DNA of 64,000 nt from Pelagibius sp. CAU 1746 (lineage in GTDB: Bacteria > Pseudomonadota > Alphaproteobacteria > Kiloniellales > Kiloniellaceae): positions 2,232,001-2,296,000 of the forward strand of contig NZ_JBDOQT010000001.1 of the NCBI RefSeq assembly GCF_039839785.1. Direction: 5' to 3'. The position numbers were made by a program, and so were the translations under genes. This document shows, one piece after another, positions 1-9,252 of the stretch (positions are counted from its first letter, which is position 1; every line of letters begins with the position of its first letter). Below the pieces are notes generated by a model, which saw nothing but the letters and a program-made list of their open reading frames with translations, searched no databases and was not told where the DNA came from.

Positions 1-764
1 GCACAAGTGAGGAAACGAGTCCGGTTGCGGCCTCGCATATGAGTGAGGCAACGGTCCAGCATCTTCAGGCGGCCGGGGTGCCCGATAAGCTGGACATGCA
101 GCGTCAGGTGAAAAAAGGCGCCCGGCCAGTCGTAAGTCGCGTCGAATTCCTCCATCCAGACGCTCTCCGCCTCCGCTGCAGGCCGGATGCGCCGCTGCAC
201 GTCGCCGCCGTAGAGAAAGAAAGGTGCGTCTGCGAGATGCCACTGAACCGGCAGTTCGACAACCGGGGTAGGAAGCCCGTCTCTGAAGTGACGATAAGGG
301 CGAATCCGGTCCTGGAAGTTGCAAGACACCGTCACACCCTCTTCCAGGATGTAATCAAGTGTGTGCTTTGACCATTCCCAGGAGGCTGAGCGCCACGCCG
401 TGGGCCGGACGCCGCCGTTGCGCTCGACCGCTTCGATGCCGCGCGCGATCTCCTGTCGTTCTTCCGCTGGTGTCAGACCCAGGACCGAACGGTGGCTGTA
501 GGTGTGACTGCCCAGTTCGTGTCCGCGACGGCGAATCTCCGCAAGCGCTTCGGGATAGGTATCGGCCGTAATCCCCGGTATGAAGAAGGTCGCCTTGATT
601 CCGTGATGGTCGAGCAACTCGAGGACGGGTTTAAGCCCTTCCTTGATGGCGAAGGCCCCGTTCGAGAGGAGTACCGGCCGGTAGGCATCGGCCGGCAGCT
701 TGCCGGTCCAGATGGCTTCGGCATCAAGGCAGATGCCGATCACAACGGGGAACTGATCACTCAT
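1..764 (-). CDS. polysaccharide deacetylase-fold hydrolase (partial, runs off left edge)
   Basis: The reading frame is open from the ATG at 764 to the window edge (254 codons, no stop), so the C-terminus is missing. AAGGA lies 8 nt before the ATG. The protein has the NodB-type deacetylase layout: an acidic motif near the N-terminus (CLDAEA, Asp14), a KATFFIPG strand at about 57-64, and the metal-binding HxxxH in GHELGSHTYSH (His87, His91). This family hydrolyses C-N bonds of N-acetyl sugars, but PuuE-type and cyclic-imide hydrolases share the fold. It is the last visible gene of an oligopeptide-importer operon and has no signal peptide, so a cytoplasmic amide or imide hydrolase fits better than a wall deacetylase. 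That assignment is inference. Confidence 0.82.
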   Translation of the reverse strand, partial: MSDQFPVVIGICLDAEAIWTGKLPADAYRPVLLSNGAFAIKEGLKPVLELLDHHGIKATFFIPGITADTYPEALAEIRRRGHELGSHTYSHRSVLGLTPAEERQEIARGIEAVERNGGVRPTAWRSASWEWSKHTLDYILEEGVTVSCNFQDRIRPYRHFRDGLPTPVVELPVQWHLADAPFFLYGGDVQRRIRPAAEAESVWMEEFDATYDWPGAFFHLTLHVQLIGHPGRLKMLDRCLTHMRGRNRTRFLTC

Positions 765-903
765 GGCATTTTCCTTGCTGAGCAGCGCGTTGCTCATGCT
801 GTGGTCGGGCGGGCCGGGTGGCCGTTTTTCCTAAGTGCGCGAATGTTGGTGGTCTGCTGCGTTATCGGGTTCACCGTCCAGGGAGTCCACGCGCGACCGT
901 CAA

Positions 904-1926
904 TCAGCCCACAAAGGTCCGGAAATTCCGCAGCCAGTTGCCCCCCAGGATCGCCGCGACTTGCTGTTCGCTGTACCCCCGGTCGATGAGACCTTGCGTG
1001 AAGTTCGGCAGCTCGAGAATCGTAGACAGTCCTTTCGGATAGGTCTGCGTCAGGAACTCGTCGACGGTACCGAAGATGTCCGGCCGATAGGTGCGCCACC
1101 GGCGAGAAGCGGGCATGATGTGCCCATCGGCCCGGTAGGCCTCGGTGAAGTCGAGACCCAGCCCGATATGGTCGCATCCGATGAGATCGCGATAGTAGTC
1201 GCAGTGGTCCAGCATGTGATCAATCTCGGGATCCTTGGCGCGGACCGACTTCGGCAGGCCGCAGATACCGATGACGCCGCCCTTGGCAGCGATCGCCTTG
1301 GCGGTTTCGTCCTTGGTGTTCCGGTCGTTGGCATTGATGGAATAGGCGTTCGAGTGTGTGCAGACCGGGGCGCGAGACAGTTCAGTGGCCTCGGCGCGGG
1401 TTGCATGGCCGCAGTGCGAAAGGTCCAGAATCAAAGGGAGGCGGTTGACGATCTCTATAGCTTCCTTCCCCAGGAAGCTGACGCCGGCATCGCGGGTTTC
1501 ACCGCAACCGTCAGCCAGCAGGGTCGCGCCGGTGTAGGCGAGGCCGAAGTAGCGCATGCCGAGCCGGTGCATGATCGGGATGCGATCCAGCTTATCCTCG
1601 ACCATGACAGAGCCCTGGGTGCCGATGATGATGGCAAGCTTCCCGTCGGCTTGCGCCTTTTCGATGTCAGCGGAGGTCGTGGCGAGGGTAAGCAGGCCGC
1701 TCTTCTCGACTTTCTCCAGGCCGCTTTCGATGTTGGCGATCATCGTCGCCCAGTCGGTTTCGGCCCCGAAGGTGATGTTGCAGGCATTCACGCCGGCCTG
1801 CAGGCAACGCTCGGCATACTCATCGTCAAGGACATAGAACAGCGACAGGCAGTCGAAGACGAAGTGATCCCTGGTAAAGGCGATGGCTTCCGAACTGGCC
1901 CGGAGGTCTGGTTGGGGCTTACTCAT
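904..1926 (-). CDS. peptidase M19 (membrane dipeptidase) family protein with altered metal site
   Basis: 340 aa; the ATG at 1926 has AAGGAG upstream. The fold matches renal/membrane dipeptidase: DLSHCGH (His171), CTHSNAYS (His191) and DHIGLGLDF (Asp259) correspond to conserved M19 metal and substrate motifs. The usual first motif DGHND reads DCLSL at 25-29, and the usual bridging Glu in the IEG motif reads IIGTQGS (Gln104). The alpha-metal site is therefore probably lost or rebuilt. There is no signal peptide, so the protein is cytoplasmic. It sits between an MmgE/PrpD gene (25-nt gap) and the deacetylase-like gene, suggesting it processes an imported dipeptide-like compound. Family assignment is firm; activity is uncertain. 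Confidence 0.85.
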   Translation of the reverse strand: MSKPQPDLRASSEAIAFTRDHFVFDCLSLFYVLDDEYAERCLQAGVNACNITFGAETDWATMIANIESGLEKVEKSGLLTLATTSADIEKAQADGKLAIIIGTQGSVMVEDKLDRIPIMHRLGMRYFGLAYTGATLLADGCGETRDAGVSFLGKEAIEIVNRLPLILDLSHCGHATRAEATELSRAPVCTHSNAYSINANDRNTKDETAKAIAAKGGVIGICGLPKSVRAKDPEIDHMLDHCDYYRDLIGCDHIGLGLDFTEAYRADGHIMPASRRWRTYRPDIFGTVDEFLTQTYPKGLSTILELPNFTQGLIDRGYSEQQVAAILGGNWLRNFRTFVG

Positions 1927-1951
1927 GTAACTGCTCCTTGTCCTATCAAGC

Positions 1952-3316
1952 TTAGTGGCTGGGGGCGGCGAATTGATCGAAGAACAGCGGATCGACCGGC
2001 GTTTCCCCGAGATGCAGCAGCACATCCAGGGTCCGCTCTATCTGGCCGAGGGACAGCACGTTCGCACTGCCGCGGGCGTACTTGCGCCGGATCGCGTCCT
2101 CGTCCATCGGGTTCTGCGGATGCCCGAGGGAGTAAGTGATGCGCTTTGAGAGGGCATTTCCCTGTTTTGGACGAATCCGAACCTCGGCCCAATCCTGTTC
2201 CGGTCCGGTCGAACCGTGAGAATGGCTGTGCACCGAAACCTTGGAGCGCAAGTGCTGCATCCGCGTAGAGTTGATTATCTGCGGATCGCTGAAGGGCGCT
2301 TCCTCGGTCGGCTCATGGAGTACTGCAACGGCGACACAGTGGCTCATGTCGAAACGGGCGGTTGCCGGGCCGGTCGTTGTGTCATCTCCGGTGAGGCTCT
2401 GCGCCTCCACGTCGCTCACTGTCACCTCTATGCGGTCGATTCCGTCGGGAGGGAGATTTCCCTGCCGCTTGAGGTCGAGGATCGCGTCGATTGCGCGATG
2501 GGTCGCAATGCTGCAGGGATAGGGCTTCGACCACAATCCGGGATTGTCAATCGACGGAGTGAGCTGGGCGAGGGGCGGCAATGCCGTTTCCGCCGGGCAG
2601 CTTCCATTATAGATCCCCGTGAAGCCCCAAACGCCCTCCAGGGCGCCGGGACGCGCGCGGGCACCGCTCCGGGCAAGCAGCGCAGCCATGACGCCGTTCT
2701 GGGCCGCCATGCCCGCCAGCAACGCCTCTGCCGGCCACCCGGTTTCCCGCCTCGAGCCGGCGGCCATGCCGAGGGCCAGTGCCAGGGCGGAAGTGGCTTG
2801 GTCGCTGGTGAGGCGCAGTAGACGGGCTACCGCAGCAGCCGCCGCGATGGAACCGGCGGTCGACGTCGAATGCCAGCCCCTCTTGTAGTGTTCCTCTCCG
2901 CTGATTCCCGCGATGACAGCTTGGGCGTCGAGACCAATCACGTAGGCATCAAGCAAGTCCGCACCATCTGAATTAGCGAGCAGCCGCGCCGCGAGAATGG
3001 CGGGAACGAGGACTGCGCTGGGGTGGGAACGGAGGGGTTCGAAGACATCGTCGTGCTCAAGCGAATGAGCGGCCGTACCGCCGACCAGGGCGGCGCCGGA
3101 AGGTGACAGCGGAAGGTTGGCTCCCGGCATCATGATCCGGCCTGGCGCGGTAAAGCGCGCGGTGCGGCTGGCTTGCCCGGTCTGCGGACTGCTGTGACCG
3201 GCCAGCATGCAGCCGATGGTGTCGATGAATGCCAGTCTGGCTCGCTGAACCACCGCGTCCGGCCAGGCCCTTGGTGTCTCGGCGATGTGCTGCGCAAGGG
3301 CCTGCGTCGGCGTCAT
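1952..3316 (-). CDS. MmgE/PrpD family protein
   Basis: 454 aa, the usual length for the family. The N-terminal helical domain carries the typical AAHSLEHDD motif (residues 82-90), matching the substrate-site AHALEYDD of 2-methylcitrate dehydratase and relatives. The family includes 2-methylcitrate dehydratase, cis-aconitate decarboxylase and many uncharacterised lyases or isomerases. No methylcitrate-cycle genes are nearby, so a role in breaking down the compound imported by the linked ABC system is more likely. The start ATG overlaps the stop of the upstream ATPase gene by 4 nt, showing translational coupling. Confidence 0.88.
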   Translation of the reverse strand: MTPTQALAQHIAETPRAWPDAVVQRARLAFIDTIGCMLAGHSSPQTGQASRTARFTAPGRIMMPGANLPLSPSGAALVGGTAAHSLEHDDVFEPLRSHPSAVLVPAILAARLLANSDGADLLDAYVIGLDAQAVIAGISGEEHYKRGWHSTSTAGSIAAAAAVARLLRLTSDQATSALALALGMAAGSRRETGWPAEALLAGMAAQNGVMAALLARSGARARPGALEGVWGFTGIYNGSCPAETALPPLAQLTPSIDNPGLWSKPYPCSIATHRAIDAILDLKRQGNLPPDGIDRIEVTVSDVEAQSLTGDDTTTGPATARFDMSHCVAVAVLHEPTEEAPFSDPQIINSTRMQHLRSKVSVHSHSHGSTGPEQDWAEVRIRPKQGNALSKRITYSLGHPQNPMDEDAIRRKYARGSANVLSLGQIERTLDVLLHLGETPVDPLFFDQFAAPSH

Positions 3317-4320
3317 TTCACAGCCTCATTGCGGCGCGGTTCGGCCTCCTCGGCATAGTGACAGGCGGTGCGGGTCTCGCCGAAGCTGCGGAGAACCGGG
3401 ACTTCCTCGCGGCATCGCGCACCGGCCATCGGGCAGCGGGTGTGAAAGCGGCATCCCGTCGGCGGATTGATGGCTGAGGGAACTTCTCCGGTCAGCGGTA
3501 TACGGCGACGTCGTCTTGCCCGCTCCGGGTCGGGAATAGGGCTGGCTGCGAGCAGGGCGCGGGTGTAGGGATGGCGGGGAAGGTTGAAGACATCGTCGGT
3601 GCCGCCTTCCTCGATCACCTGGCCCAGGTACATCACGAGGACGCGGTCGGCCAGGGAGCGAACGACGCCCAGGTCGTGCGTGATGAACAAATAGGACAGG
3701 CCAAGATCCTGTTGCAGACGCCGCATCAAGGCCAGAACTTGTGCCCTTACCGAAATGTCGAGCGCCGACACCGCTTCATCGGCAATAACCAGTTTCGGCC
3801 GGACGGCGATCGCCCTGGCAATTCCTACGCGTTGCCGCTGACCGCCGGAGAACTGGTGTGGATACCGCTCCAGGAAGTCGGCGCCGGGGCTGAGGCCAAC
3901 CATGTCGAGCAGCCGAATCGCTTCCTCGCGCAGCAGGGCCTTGGGGACCACGGCATTGGCGCGCAGGGGCAGAGATAGGGTTTGCAGAATGGTGCGCCGC
4001 GGGTTCAGCGACTCGAAGGGGTCTTGGAAGACCATCTGGACCCGCCGCCGGAAATCGTTGTCGCGCAGGGTGCCGCTGCTTGTGACAGACTTTCCGGAGA
4101 GGGCGACTTCGCCGGAGGTGACATGGGCCAGTCCCAGGATCGACCGGGCCAGGGTTGTCTTGCCGCAACCGGATTCGCCGACGACGGCAACGACTTCCCC
4201 CCGGTTGACGGAGAAACTGACGCCATCGACAGCCCTTACCGTGCCGGGCGATGGTCGGAAGGCCCCGCCGCTCAGAGGGTAGTGAACTTTGAGATCGTTT
4301 ACCTCCAGCAGGGGCGTCAC
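3313..4320 (-). CDS. oligopeptide/dipeptide ABC transporter ATP-binding protein (DppF/OppF type)
   Basis: 335 aa from the GTG at 4320, chosen because GGAGG lies 7 nt upstream and the codon overlaps the previous stop (GTGA). An in-frame ATG 24 nt upstream is less likely. Walker A is GESGCGKT (48-55), the signature is FSGGQRQRVGIARAI, and Walker B is LVIADEAVSALD. The C-terminal Opp/Dpp extension has its usual cysteines (GCRFHTRCPMAGARC). It energises import together with the preceding ATPase as a heterodimer. Confidence 0.93.
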   Translation of the reverse strand: MTPLLEVNDLKVHYPLSGGAFRPSPGTVRAVDGVSFSVNRGEVVAVVGESGCGKTTLARSILGLAHVTSGEVALSGKSVTSSGTLRDNDFRRRVQMVFQDPFESLNPRRTILQTLSLPLRANAVVPKALLREEAIRLLDMVGLSPGADFLERYPHQFSGGQRQRVGIARAIAVRPKLVIADEAVSALDISVRAQVLALMRRLQQDLGLSYLFITHDLGVVRSLADRVLVMYLGQVIEEGGTDDVFNLPRHPYTRALLAASPIPDPERARRRRRIPLTGEVPSAINPPTGCRFHTRCPMAGARCREEVPVLRSFGETRTACHYAEEAEPRRNEAVK

Positions 4321-5291
4321 GATCTTTCCTCCAGGAGAAAGCACCGGCCCTTGCGCAGTCCGGACAGCTCGAGAAGGTCTGGGGAATCGCGGTGGCAGCG
4401 ATCAACCGCTTCGCGACAGCGAGGGCGGAACCGGCAGCCTCCGGGCAATGCCGACAGATTGGGTGGATTGCCCTCGATGGTCTCGAAAGCCTCGACTTTG
4501 TGCTCGATGGAGAGCGAAGAGCGGAGCAAGGCCCGGGTATAGGGGTGCTTCGGATCCTGGAACAACTCGTCGACGGGGGCTTCTTCGACGATCTGTCCCG
4601 CGTACATTACGTAGACGCGCTCGGCATATTCGGCCACGAGCCCAAGGTCATGGGTGATGAGGAGGAGGGCGCTGTTGAGTTCGCGGCGAAGCTCGCTCAG
4701 CAGGTCCATGACCTGGGCCTGGATCGTCACGTCCAGGGCGGTGGTCGGCTCGTCCGCAATCAACAGGGCCGGATTGCACGAGATCGCGATCGCGATCAGA
4801 ACACGCTGACGCATGCCGCCGGAAAGCTGGTGAGGGTAATAGCGGAGCACCACGTCAGGCGCCGGAATCTTAACCCGCCTCAGTGCCTCCAGAGCCAGCA
4901 GGGCGCAGTCCGCGTGGTTTTTCGTGCCATGAGCCGCGATCGCCTCAACGATCTGGTCACCGATACGCATGACCGGATTGAGGAATGTCATCGGGTCCTG
5001 GAAGATCATCGCCATCTGACTGCCTCGTACGCTCTTCATGCGGTCTGGTGGCAGGTTGACGAGCTCCGTTTCATTCAGTCGGATCGACGACTTCGGATCG
5101 ATCTCCGCGATCGGCGGAAGCAGACGCATCAATGAGAGCGCGGTCATGCTTTTTCCGCATCCCGACTCACCGACGAGGGCGACGGACTCGCCTGGTTCGA
5201 CCGAGAGCGCGACGTTGTCGACAGCCGTCACATTGGCCGTTTCGCTGCGGAGTCTCGTGACAAGGTTGCGGACCTCAAGCAGGGGTGACAT
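4317..5291 (-). CDS. oligopeptide/dipeptide ABC transporter ATP-binding protein (DppD/OppD type)
   Basis: 324 aa from the ATG at 5291, which begins MSPLLEVRNL as in family members; longer in-frame extensions overlap the upstream permease. Walker A is GESGCGKS (41-48), the signature is LSGGMRQRVLIA, Walker B is LLIADEPTTALD, and the C-terminal Opp region is GGCRFRPRCREAVDRC. It lies 2 nt after the permease stop and overlaps the next ATPase by 4 nt. Confidence 0.93.
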   Translation of the reverse strand: MSPLLEVRNLVTRLRSETANVTAVDNVALSVEPGESVALVGESGCGKSMTALSLMRLLPPIAEIDPKSSIRLNETELVNLPPDRMKSVRGSQMAMIFQDPMTFLNPVMRIGDQIVEAIAAHGTKNHADCALLALEALRRVKIPAPDVVLRYYPHQLSGGMRQRVLIAIAISCNPALLIADEPTTALDVTIQAQVMDLLSELRRELNSALLLITHDLGLVAEYAERVYVMYAGQIVEEAPVDELFQDPKHPYTRALLRSSLSIEHKVEAFETIEGNPPNLSALPGGCRFRPRCREAVDRCHRDSPDLLELSGLRKGRCFLLEERS

Positions 5292-5293
5292 GG

Positions 5294-6163
5294 CTAGCGC
5301 TCGCGTGATCGTGGGCTGAAGACGTCGTTCAAGCCGTCGCCGACCAAGTTGATGGCAAGGACGGCGAGGGCGAGAAAGAGGCCGGGGAACAAGGTCGACC
5401 ACCACGCAGTCCGCATGATCTGCTGTGCCTGATGGAGCATCAAGCCGAGACTGATCTGGGACGGGTCGCCAAGCCCGAGATAGCTCAGTCCTGCCTCCAA
5501 CAGCATGGCCTGACCGACCTGAAGCGTTGCGTTGACGACCACTGGCATGAGCGCATTGGGCAGGATTTCGACGAAGATCAGAAACAACGTACTGGCGCCG
5601 GCAACGCGTGCCGCATCGACGAACTGGCGGTTTCTCAGGCTCAGGAACTCCGCCCGGACGATGCGTGCGAGCTCCGGCCAGGAGAGCAGCGAGATCGCCA
5701 GTATTATGTTAACCAGGTTGGCGCCAAAGAAGGCGACCAGCACCACCGCGAGGAAGAATCGTGGAATGACCTGAAAGATCTCGGTCACACGCATCAGAAC
5801 GTCATCCACGCGGCCGGTGAAGAAGCCCGCCACTGAGCCGATTGTGATTCCGAGCAGGGTAGCCACCGCGGCCGCGATGACACCGACGATCAGGGAGACC
5901 CGGATACCGACCAGGACGCGGCTCAGAAGGTCGCGGCCGAGTTCGTCGGTGCCCATCAAGTGTGCGAGGTTTGGCGGCTCCAAGGGGTTGCCGGCGTTGG
6001 TGTCAGTGGGGGAATGAGCGGACAGCCAGGGGCCGGCCAGCGACAGGACCAGGAGCAGGACCAGTATAGCAAGCCCCAGGGTCGACAGGCGGTTGCGCCT
6101 GAAGATCGCCCACACGCCCGGTGCCCTTGCGACCGGTGTCTCGAGATCCGCCGCCTGCGTCAT
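5294..6163 (-). CDS. oligopeptide/dipeptide ABC transporter permease (DppC type)
   Basis: 289 aa inner-membrane permease. It has the extended hydrophobic N-terminus and first TM segment (about residues 30-50) typical of DppC/OppC, then five more TM segments. The EAA-type coupling loop is DAARVAGASTLFLIFVEILP, which contacts the ATPases. A conserved MGTDELGRDLLSR segment lies after TM1. The start overlaps the stop of the DppB-type gene by 4 nt. Confidence 0.93.
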   Translation of the reverse strand: MTQAADLETPVARAPGVWAIFRRNRLSTLGLAILVLLLVLSLAGPWLSAHSPTDTNAGNPLEPPNLAHLMGTDELGRDLLSRVLVGIRVSLIVGVIAAAVATLLGITIGSVAGFFTGRVDDVLMRVTEIFQVIPRFFLAVVLVAFFGANLVNIILAISLLSWPELARIVRAEFLSLRNRQFVDAARVAGASTLFLIFVEILPNALMPVVVNATLQVGQAMLLEAGLSYLGLGDPSQISLGLMLHQAQQIMRTAWWSTLFPGLFLALAVLAINLVGDGLNDVFSPRSRER

Positions 6164-7140
6164 TTGTATACCACTCGCGGGTCGAGCAAGGCGTAGATCA
6201 CATCGGTGATGACGTTTGCGGTGATGACCATGATCGAAAGGACGGTGAAGAGGCCCAGCAAAACCGGATAGTCTCTTGCCATGATCGCTTCATAGAGAAG
6301 GCGCCCGGTGCCCGGCCAGGCGAAGACGGTTTCGGTCAGGACCGACCCGGCCAGCATGAAGCCGAAATTCAGACCGATTACGGTGACCACCGGCATCATC
6401 GTGTTTGGCAGCGCGTGCCGCCATGCCACGCGCCTTTCGGACACGCCCTTAGCTCTCGCCGTGGTGATGTAGTCGAGGGTCATCGTTTCCTGCATTTTCA
6501 CCCTCGTCAGTCGAAAGATCAGCGTCAGGTGATAGACGGAATAGGTCGCGGCCGGGAGGACCAGATGATGCAGCAGGTCCATCAGCCTTCCGAATCCCTG
6601 ACTTGGCGCGCGGAGTGAGTACATGCCCTGGACCGGGAACCAGGCCAGGTGCAAGGCAAAGATCAGCAACAGGATCTGACCGAGCCAGAACACCGGCATC
6701 GAATAGCTGGCCAGAGCGACGAACGTCATGGCGTTATCGCCGAAGGAGTAGGGGCGCCGCGCGGCGGCCACGCCGAGGAGGATGCCGAGGCCGCTGGACA
6801 GCACCAGCGCCGTTCCCATCAACAGGAGGGTCGGCGGCAGGCGGCTGACGATCAGATCGATGACGTCCTGGCGGTAGCGAAGGGAGTATCCGAGATCGAA
6901 CTGGATCGCTTTATAAAGATAGAGGCCCAGTTGCTCGATCAAAGGTCGGTCGAGGCCGAATTCGGTTCGCAACTGCTCCAAGTACTCCTCGGTCGTCTCC
7001 ATGTTGCCGGTGAGCACGTCGAGAGGATCGCCAGGTGCGCTGTGAATCAGGAAGAAGTTGATGATGATAATGACAAAAATAAGGGGGATCGCCTGCAGAG
7101 CGCGGCGCAAGGCGTAGATTAGCAGGTGGGTTGCCGCCAT
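6160..7140 (-). CDS. oligopeptide/dipeptide ABC transporter permease (DppB type)
   Basis: 326 aa with the DppB-type N-terminal TM (LRRALQAIPLIFVIIIINFF), the following PGDPLD segment, and the coupling loop TTARAKGVSERRVAWRHALP. It pairs with the DppC-type subunit to form the pore. It follows the binding-protein gene after a 74-nt gap that contains a stable hairpin. Confidence 0.93.
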   Translation of the reverse strand: MAATHLLIYALRRALQAIPLIFVIIIINFFLIHSAPGDPLDVLTGNMETTEEYLEQLRTEFGLDRPLIEQLGLYLYKAIQFDLGYSLRYRQDVIDLIVSRLPPTLLLMGTALVLSSGLGILLGVAAARRPYSFGDNAMTFVALASYSMPVFWLGQILLLIFALHLAWFPVQGMYSLRAPSQGFGRLMDLLHHLVLPAATYSVYHLTLIFRLTRVKMQETMTLDYITTARAKGVSERRVAWRHALPNTMMPVVTVIGLNFGFMLAGSVLTETVFAWPGTGRLLYEAIMARDYPVLLGLFTVLSIMVITANVITDVIYALLDPRVVYK

Positions 7141-7179
7141 CAGACGATCCCCGGAAGTTTACGAGGGAGAGAGGTGGTT

Positions 7180-7206
7180 CAGAGGGATTCGGCCCGAATC
7201 CCTCTG
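7180..7206 (-). terminator. hairpin between binding-protein and permease genes (attenuator-like)
   Basis: A perfect 13-bp inverted repeat (CAGAGGGATTCGG / CCGAATCCCTCTG) is separated by one base; the innermost pairs would open to form a loop. It lies just after the binding-protein stop and has no T-run. It therefore looks like a 3' mRNA-stabilising or partial attenuation element that lets the binding protein be made in excess of the permeases. Confidence 0.6.
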
Positions 7207-7214
7207 CGCCTTGC

Positions 7215-8810
7215 TTAGTCGTTCAGGTAGGCGCGCTCGCGCGACTGAATGTACCCGAAAGGAGTCGTGATAACGTCCGCGAAGCGCGACGATACCAGGT
7301 TCACGACCGGCACCTCGAACAGAGGCAGGGCCGGCAGGTCGGCGAACAGTATTTCCTGGGCCTGGCGCCACAGGGCCGCCCGCTCCTCACGGGAGGTGAT
7401 GGCGTGCTCCTTGTCGAAGATCGCATCCAGATCGGGGTTGGAGTAGCCCATGCCGTTCACGAAGGGGATCTTCTTGATCTGCTTGCTGTGATAGCGGGGG
7501 GTGATGCTGATGGTCGGATCGGGGCCGGTGGTGAACAGTTGATGCGCCATGTCGAAGTCCCACTGCCGGAAGACCTTTTCAATGAAGGCGGACCGGTCGG
7601 AGGCTTCGATGCGCACGTCGATGCCGACTTTGCTTAAATTGTCCTTGATGATCTCGGCGGCCCGGCCTTCGTATTCCCGGCCGGTCGCCCAGGCAATCCT
7701 CAGGCTGAAGCGGATTCCATCAGCATTCCGAGCGTGCCCGGCCTCGTCGAGCAGTCGATTGGCGGCATCGACATCCACGTTGGTATAGAGGTCGTTCCGG
7801 TCGTCGAAGATCCAGCCAAGGCCGCTGTTGACATGGCTGTGAGCAACCCGGCCCTCGCCGAACAGGGCTTTCTCAACGATGTTCTTCCGGTCGATCGCGT
7901 GGGCAATCGCGCGACGAACACGAACGTCTTTGAGAAACTCGTTCCTGTGGTTGAAGAGCAGGAACTCGTTCGTCGCCGCCCCTTCGCCGCCACGATCGAC
8001 AACCTTGAAGGCATCGTCCTTGCGGAAGCGGGCGACTTGGTCGTATGGCACGATGTACCAGTGCAGGAAGTCGACTTCTCCGCGCTCAAAGGCGAGAAGA
8101 CGGGAGGCTGCGTCGGGGAGAAACTGAACGATGACCCGGTCGAGATAGGGCTGCCCATTCTTGAAATAGTCGTCGTTACGCTCCAACTCGATATAGCTGC
8201 CGCGCTCCCATTTCACGAACTTGAAGGGTCCGCTTCCGATCGGCGCAAAGTTCGCCGGGTTGGTCTTGGGATCGGTTCCTTCGTAAACGTGCTTTGGCAG
8301 GATAAGCGTACCGGAGCCGAGGACGTTCCCGATTACTGTCATGAACGGCGCGTAGGGTTCTTTAAGCGTGATCTCGAAGGTGAAGCGGTCTGTTGCGACC
8401 GCGGAAGCGACATTGCTGTACCAGGATGCGGCGCGGGGGTGAACCTTCGCTATGATTTCATTGAATGTGAACTCGACATCTTCGGCGGTTACCTGCACGC
8501 CATCATGCCAAGTCGCATTCTCCGCAAGGTGAAAGGTGTAAACCAGACCGTCATCGGAGATGGCCCAGCCGGTTGCCAGGTCGGGCTGCGGCTCGAAGTT
8601 GAAGTCAATCGAGATCAGGCCATTGAACACGTTGGAGGCCACCATCAAGGCCGTCGTGTCGGTTGCCATATGAGCGGTTGCGGTCGACGGCTCACCCTCG
8701 ATGCCGATGATGAACGTGCCGCCTTGTGTCGGTTCGGATGCGGCCGAGCCGCTCATGGTTCCGGCAATCGACAAGGCAATTGTCGCAGCGGCGATACGTA
8801 AGTGCTTCAT
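7215..8810 (-). CDS. ABC transporter substrate-binding protein, family 5 (oligopeptide/dipeptide type)
   Basis: 531 aa, the typical length of family 5 solute-binding proteins. An N-terminal signal peptide (about residues 1-25, ending in SGSAAS) sends it to the periplasm. The WAISDDGLVYTFHLAENATW region and the repeated hydrophobic or aromatic motifs of DppA/OppA-like proteins are present. It is the first gene of a seven-gene operon that continues to the left edge, so it defines import specificity. The ligand cannot be read from sequence; the downstream dipeptidase-like and deacetylase-like enzymes point to an amide-containing compound. Confidence 0.92.
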   Translation of the reverse strand: MKHLRIAAATIALSIAGTMSGSAASEPTQGGTFIIGIEGEPSTATAHMATDTTALMVASNVFNGLISIDFNFEPQPDLATGWAISDDGLVYTFHLAENATWHDGVQVTAEDVEFTFNEIIAKVHPRAASWYSNVASAVATDRFTFEITLKEPYAPFMTVIGNVLGSGTLILPKHVYEGTDPKTNPANFAPIGSGPFKFVKWERGSYIELERNDDYFKNGQPYLDRVIVQFLPDAASRLLAFERGEVDFLHWYIVPYDQVARFRKDDAFKVVDRGGEGAATNEFLLFNHRNEFLKDVRVRRAIAHAIDRKNIVEKALFGEGRVAHSHVNSGLGWIFDDRNDLYTNVDVDAANRLLDEAGHARNADGIRFSLRIAWATGREYEGRAAEIIKDNLSKVGIDVRIEASDRSAFIEKVFRQWDFDMAHQLFTTGPDPTISITPRYHSKQIKKIPFVNGMGYSNPDLDAIFDKEHAITSREERAALWRQAQEILFADLPALPLFEVPVVNLVSSRFADVITTPFGYIQSRERAYLND

Positions 8811-9252
8811 GCGGTGGATCCCCCTGTCCTATCAGCAGTCTGCCGACCAGGTGACGGCCGCGGTTCGCCCTTTATTTGCGGTCCGTTCCGGCTTCCCTTG
8901 GCGGGAGCCTCGTTATCGGCTGGTCAAACCAATAGGCAAAGTGAAGGACACTTTCTGTTGAAACTGAAGCGACTAAGGGAGACCATCGGAAAATTCGATT
9001 GTACTGTTCGCGGGGGACGATGCGTAGCAAGCCGACAGGTGGTGGCATGCTATGCTATCAAGATCGTCATTCGCCGAAAGAGTCGGCCCGGGTGGGTTAC
9101 TTCCGGCAGCCGTTGACGGTGTGAGCCGTTCTTTGGTGCCGAGGCTACGAAAGCGGGAACGGTCGAGGGTGCGTCCGCTGCGTCCTCAATCCTTTTGGTG
9201 GAAACCCGGGATGACCAATCCTGGCAGTCAATTCTCTTCTCGGGGTTAAAGA
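8811..9252. promoter_or_regulatory. divergent intergenic region between importer operon and LysR gene, with a dyad
   Basis: 442 nt without a convincing gene. The only clear element is a perfect inverted repeat AAAGTG-N5-CACTTT at 8938-8954, about 128 nt upstream of the binding-protein start and about 300 nt from the LysR start. Its position in a divergent LysR/target gap makes it a candidate regulator site. I could not assign -35/-10 boxes with confidence. Confidence 0.45.
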
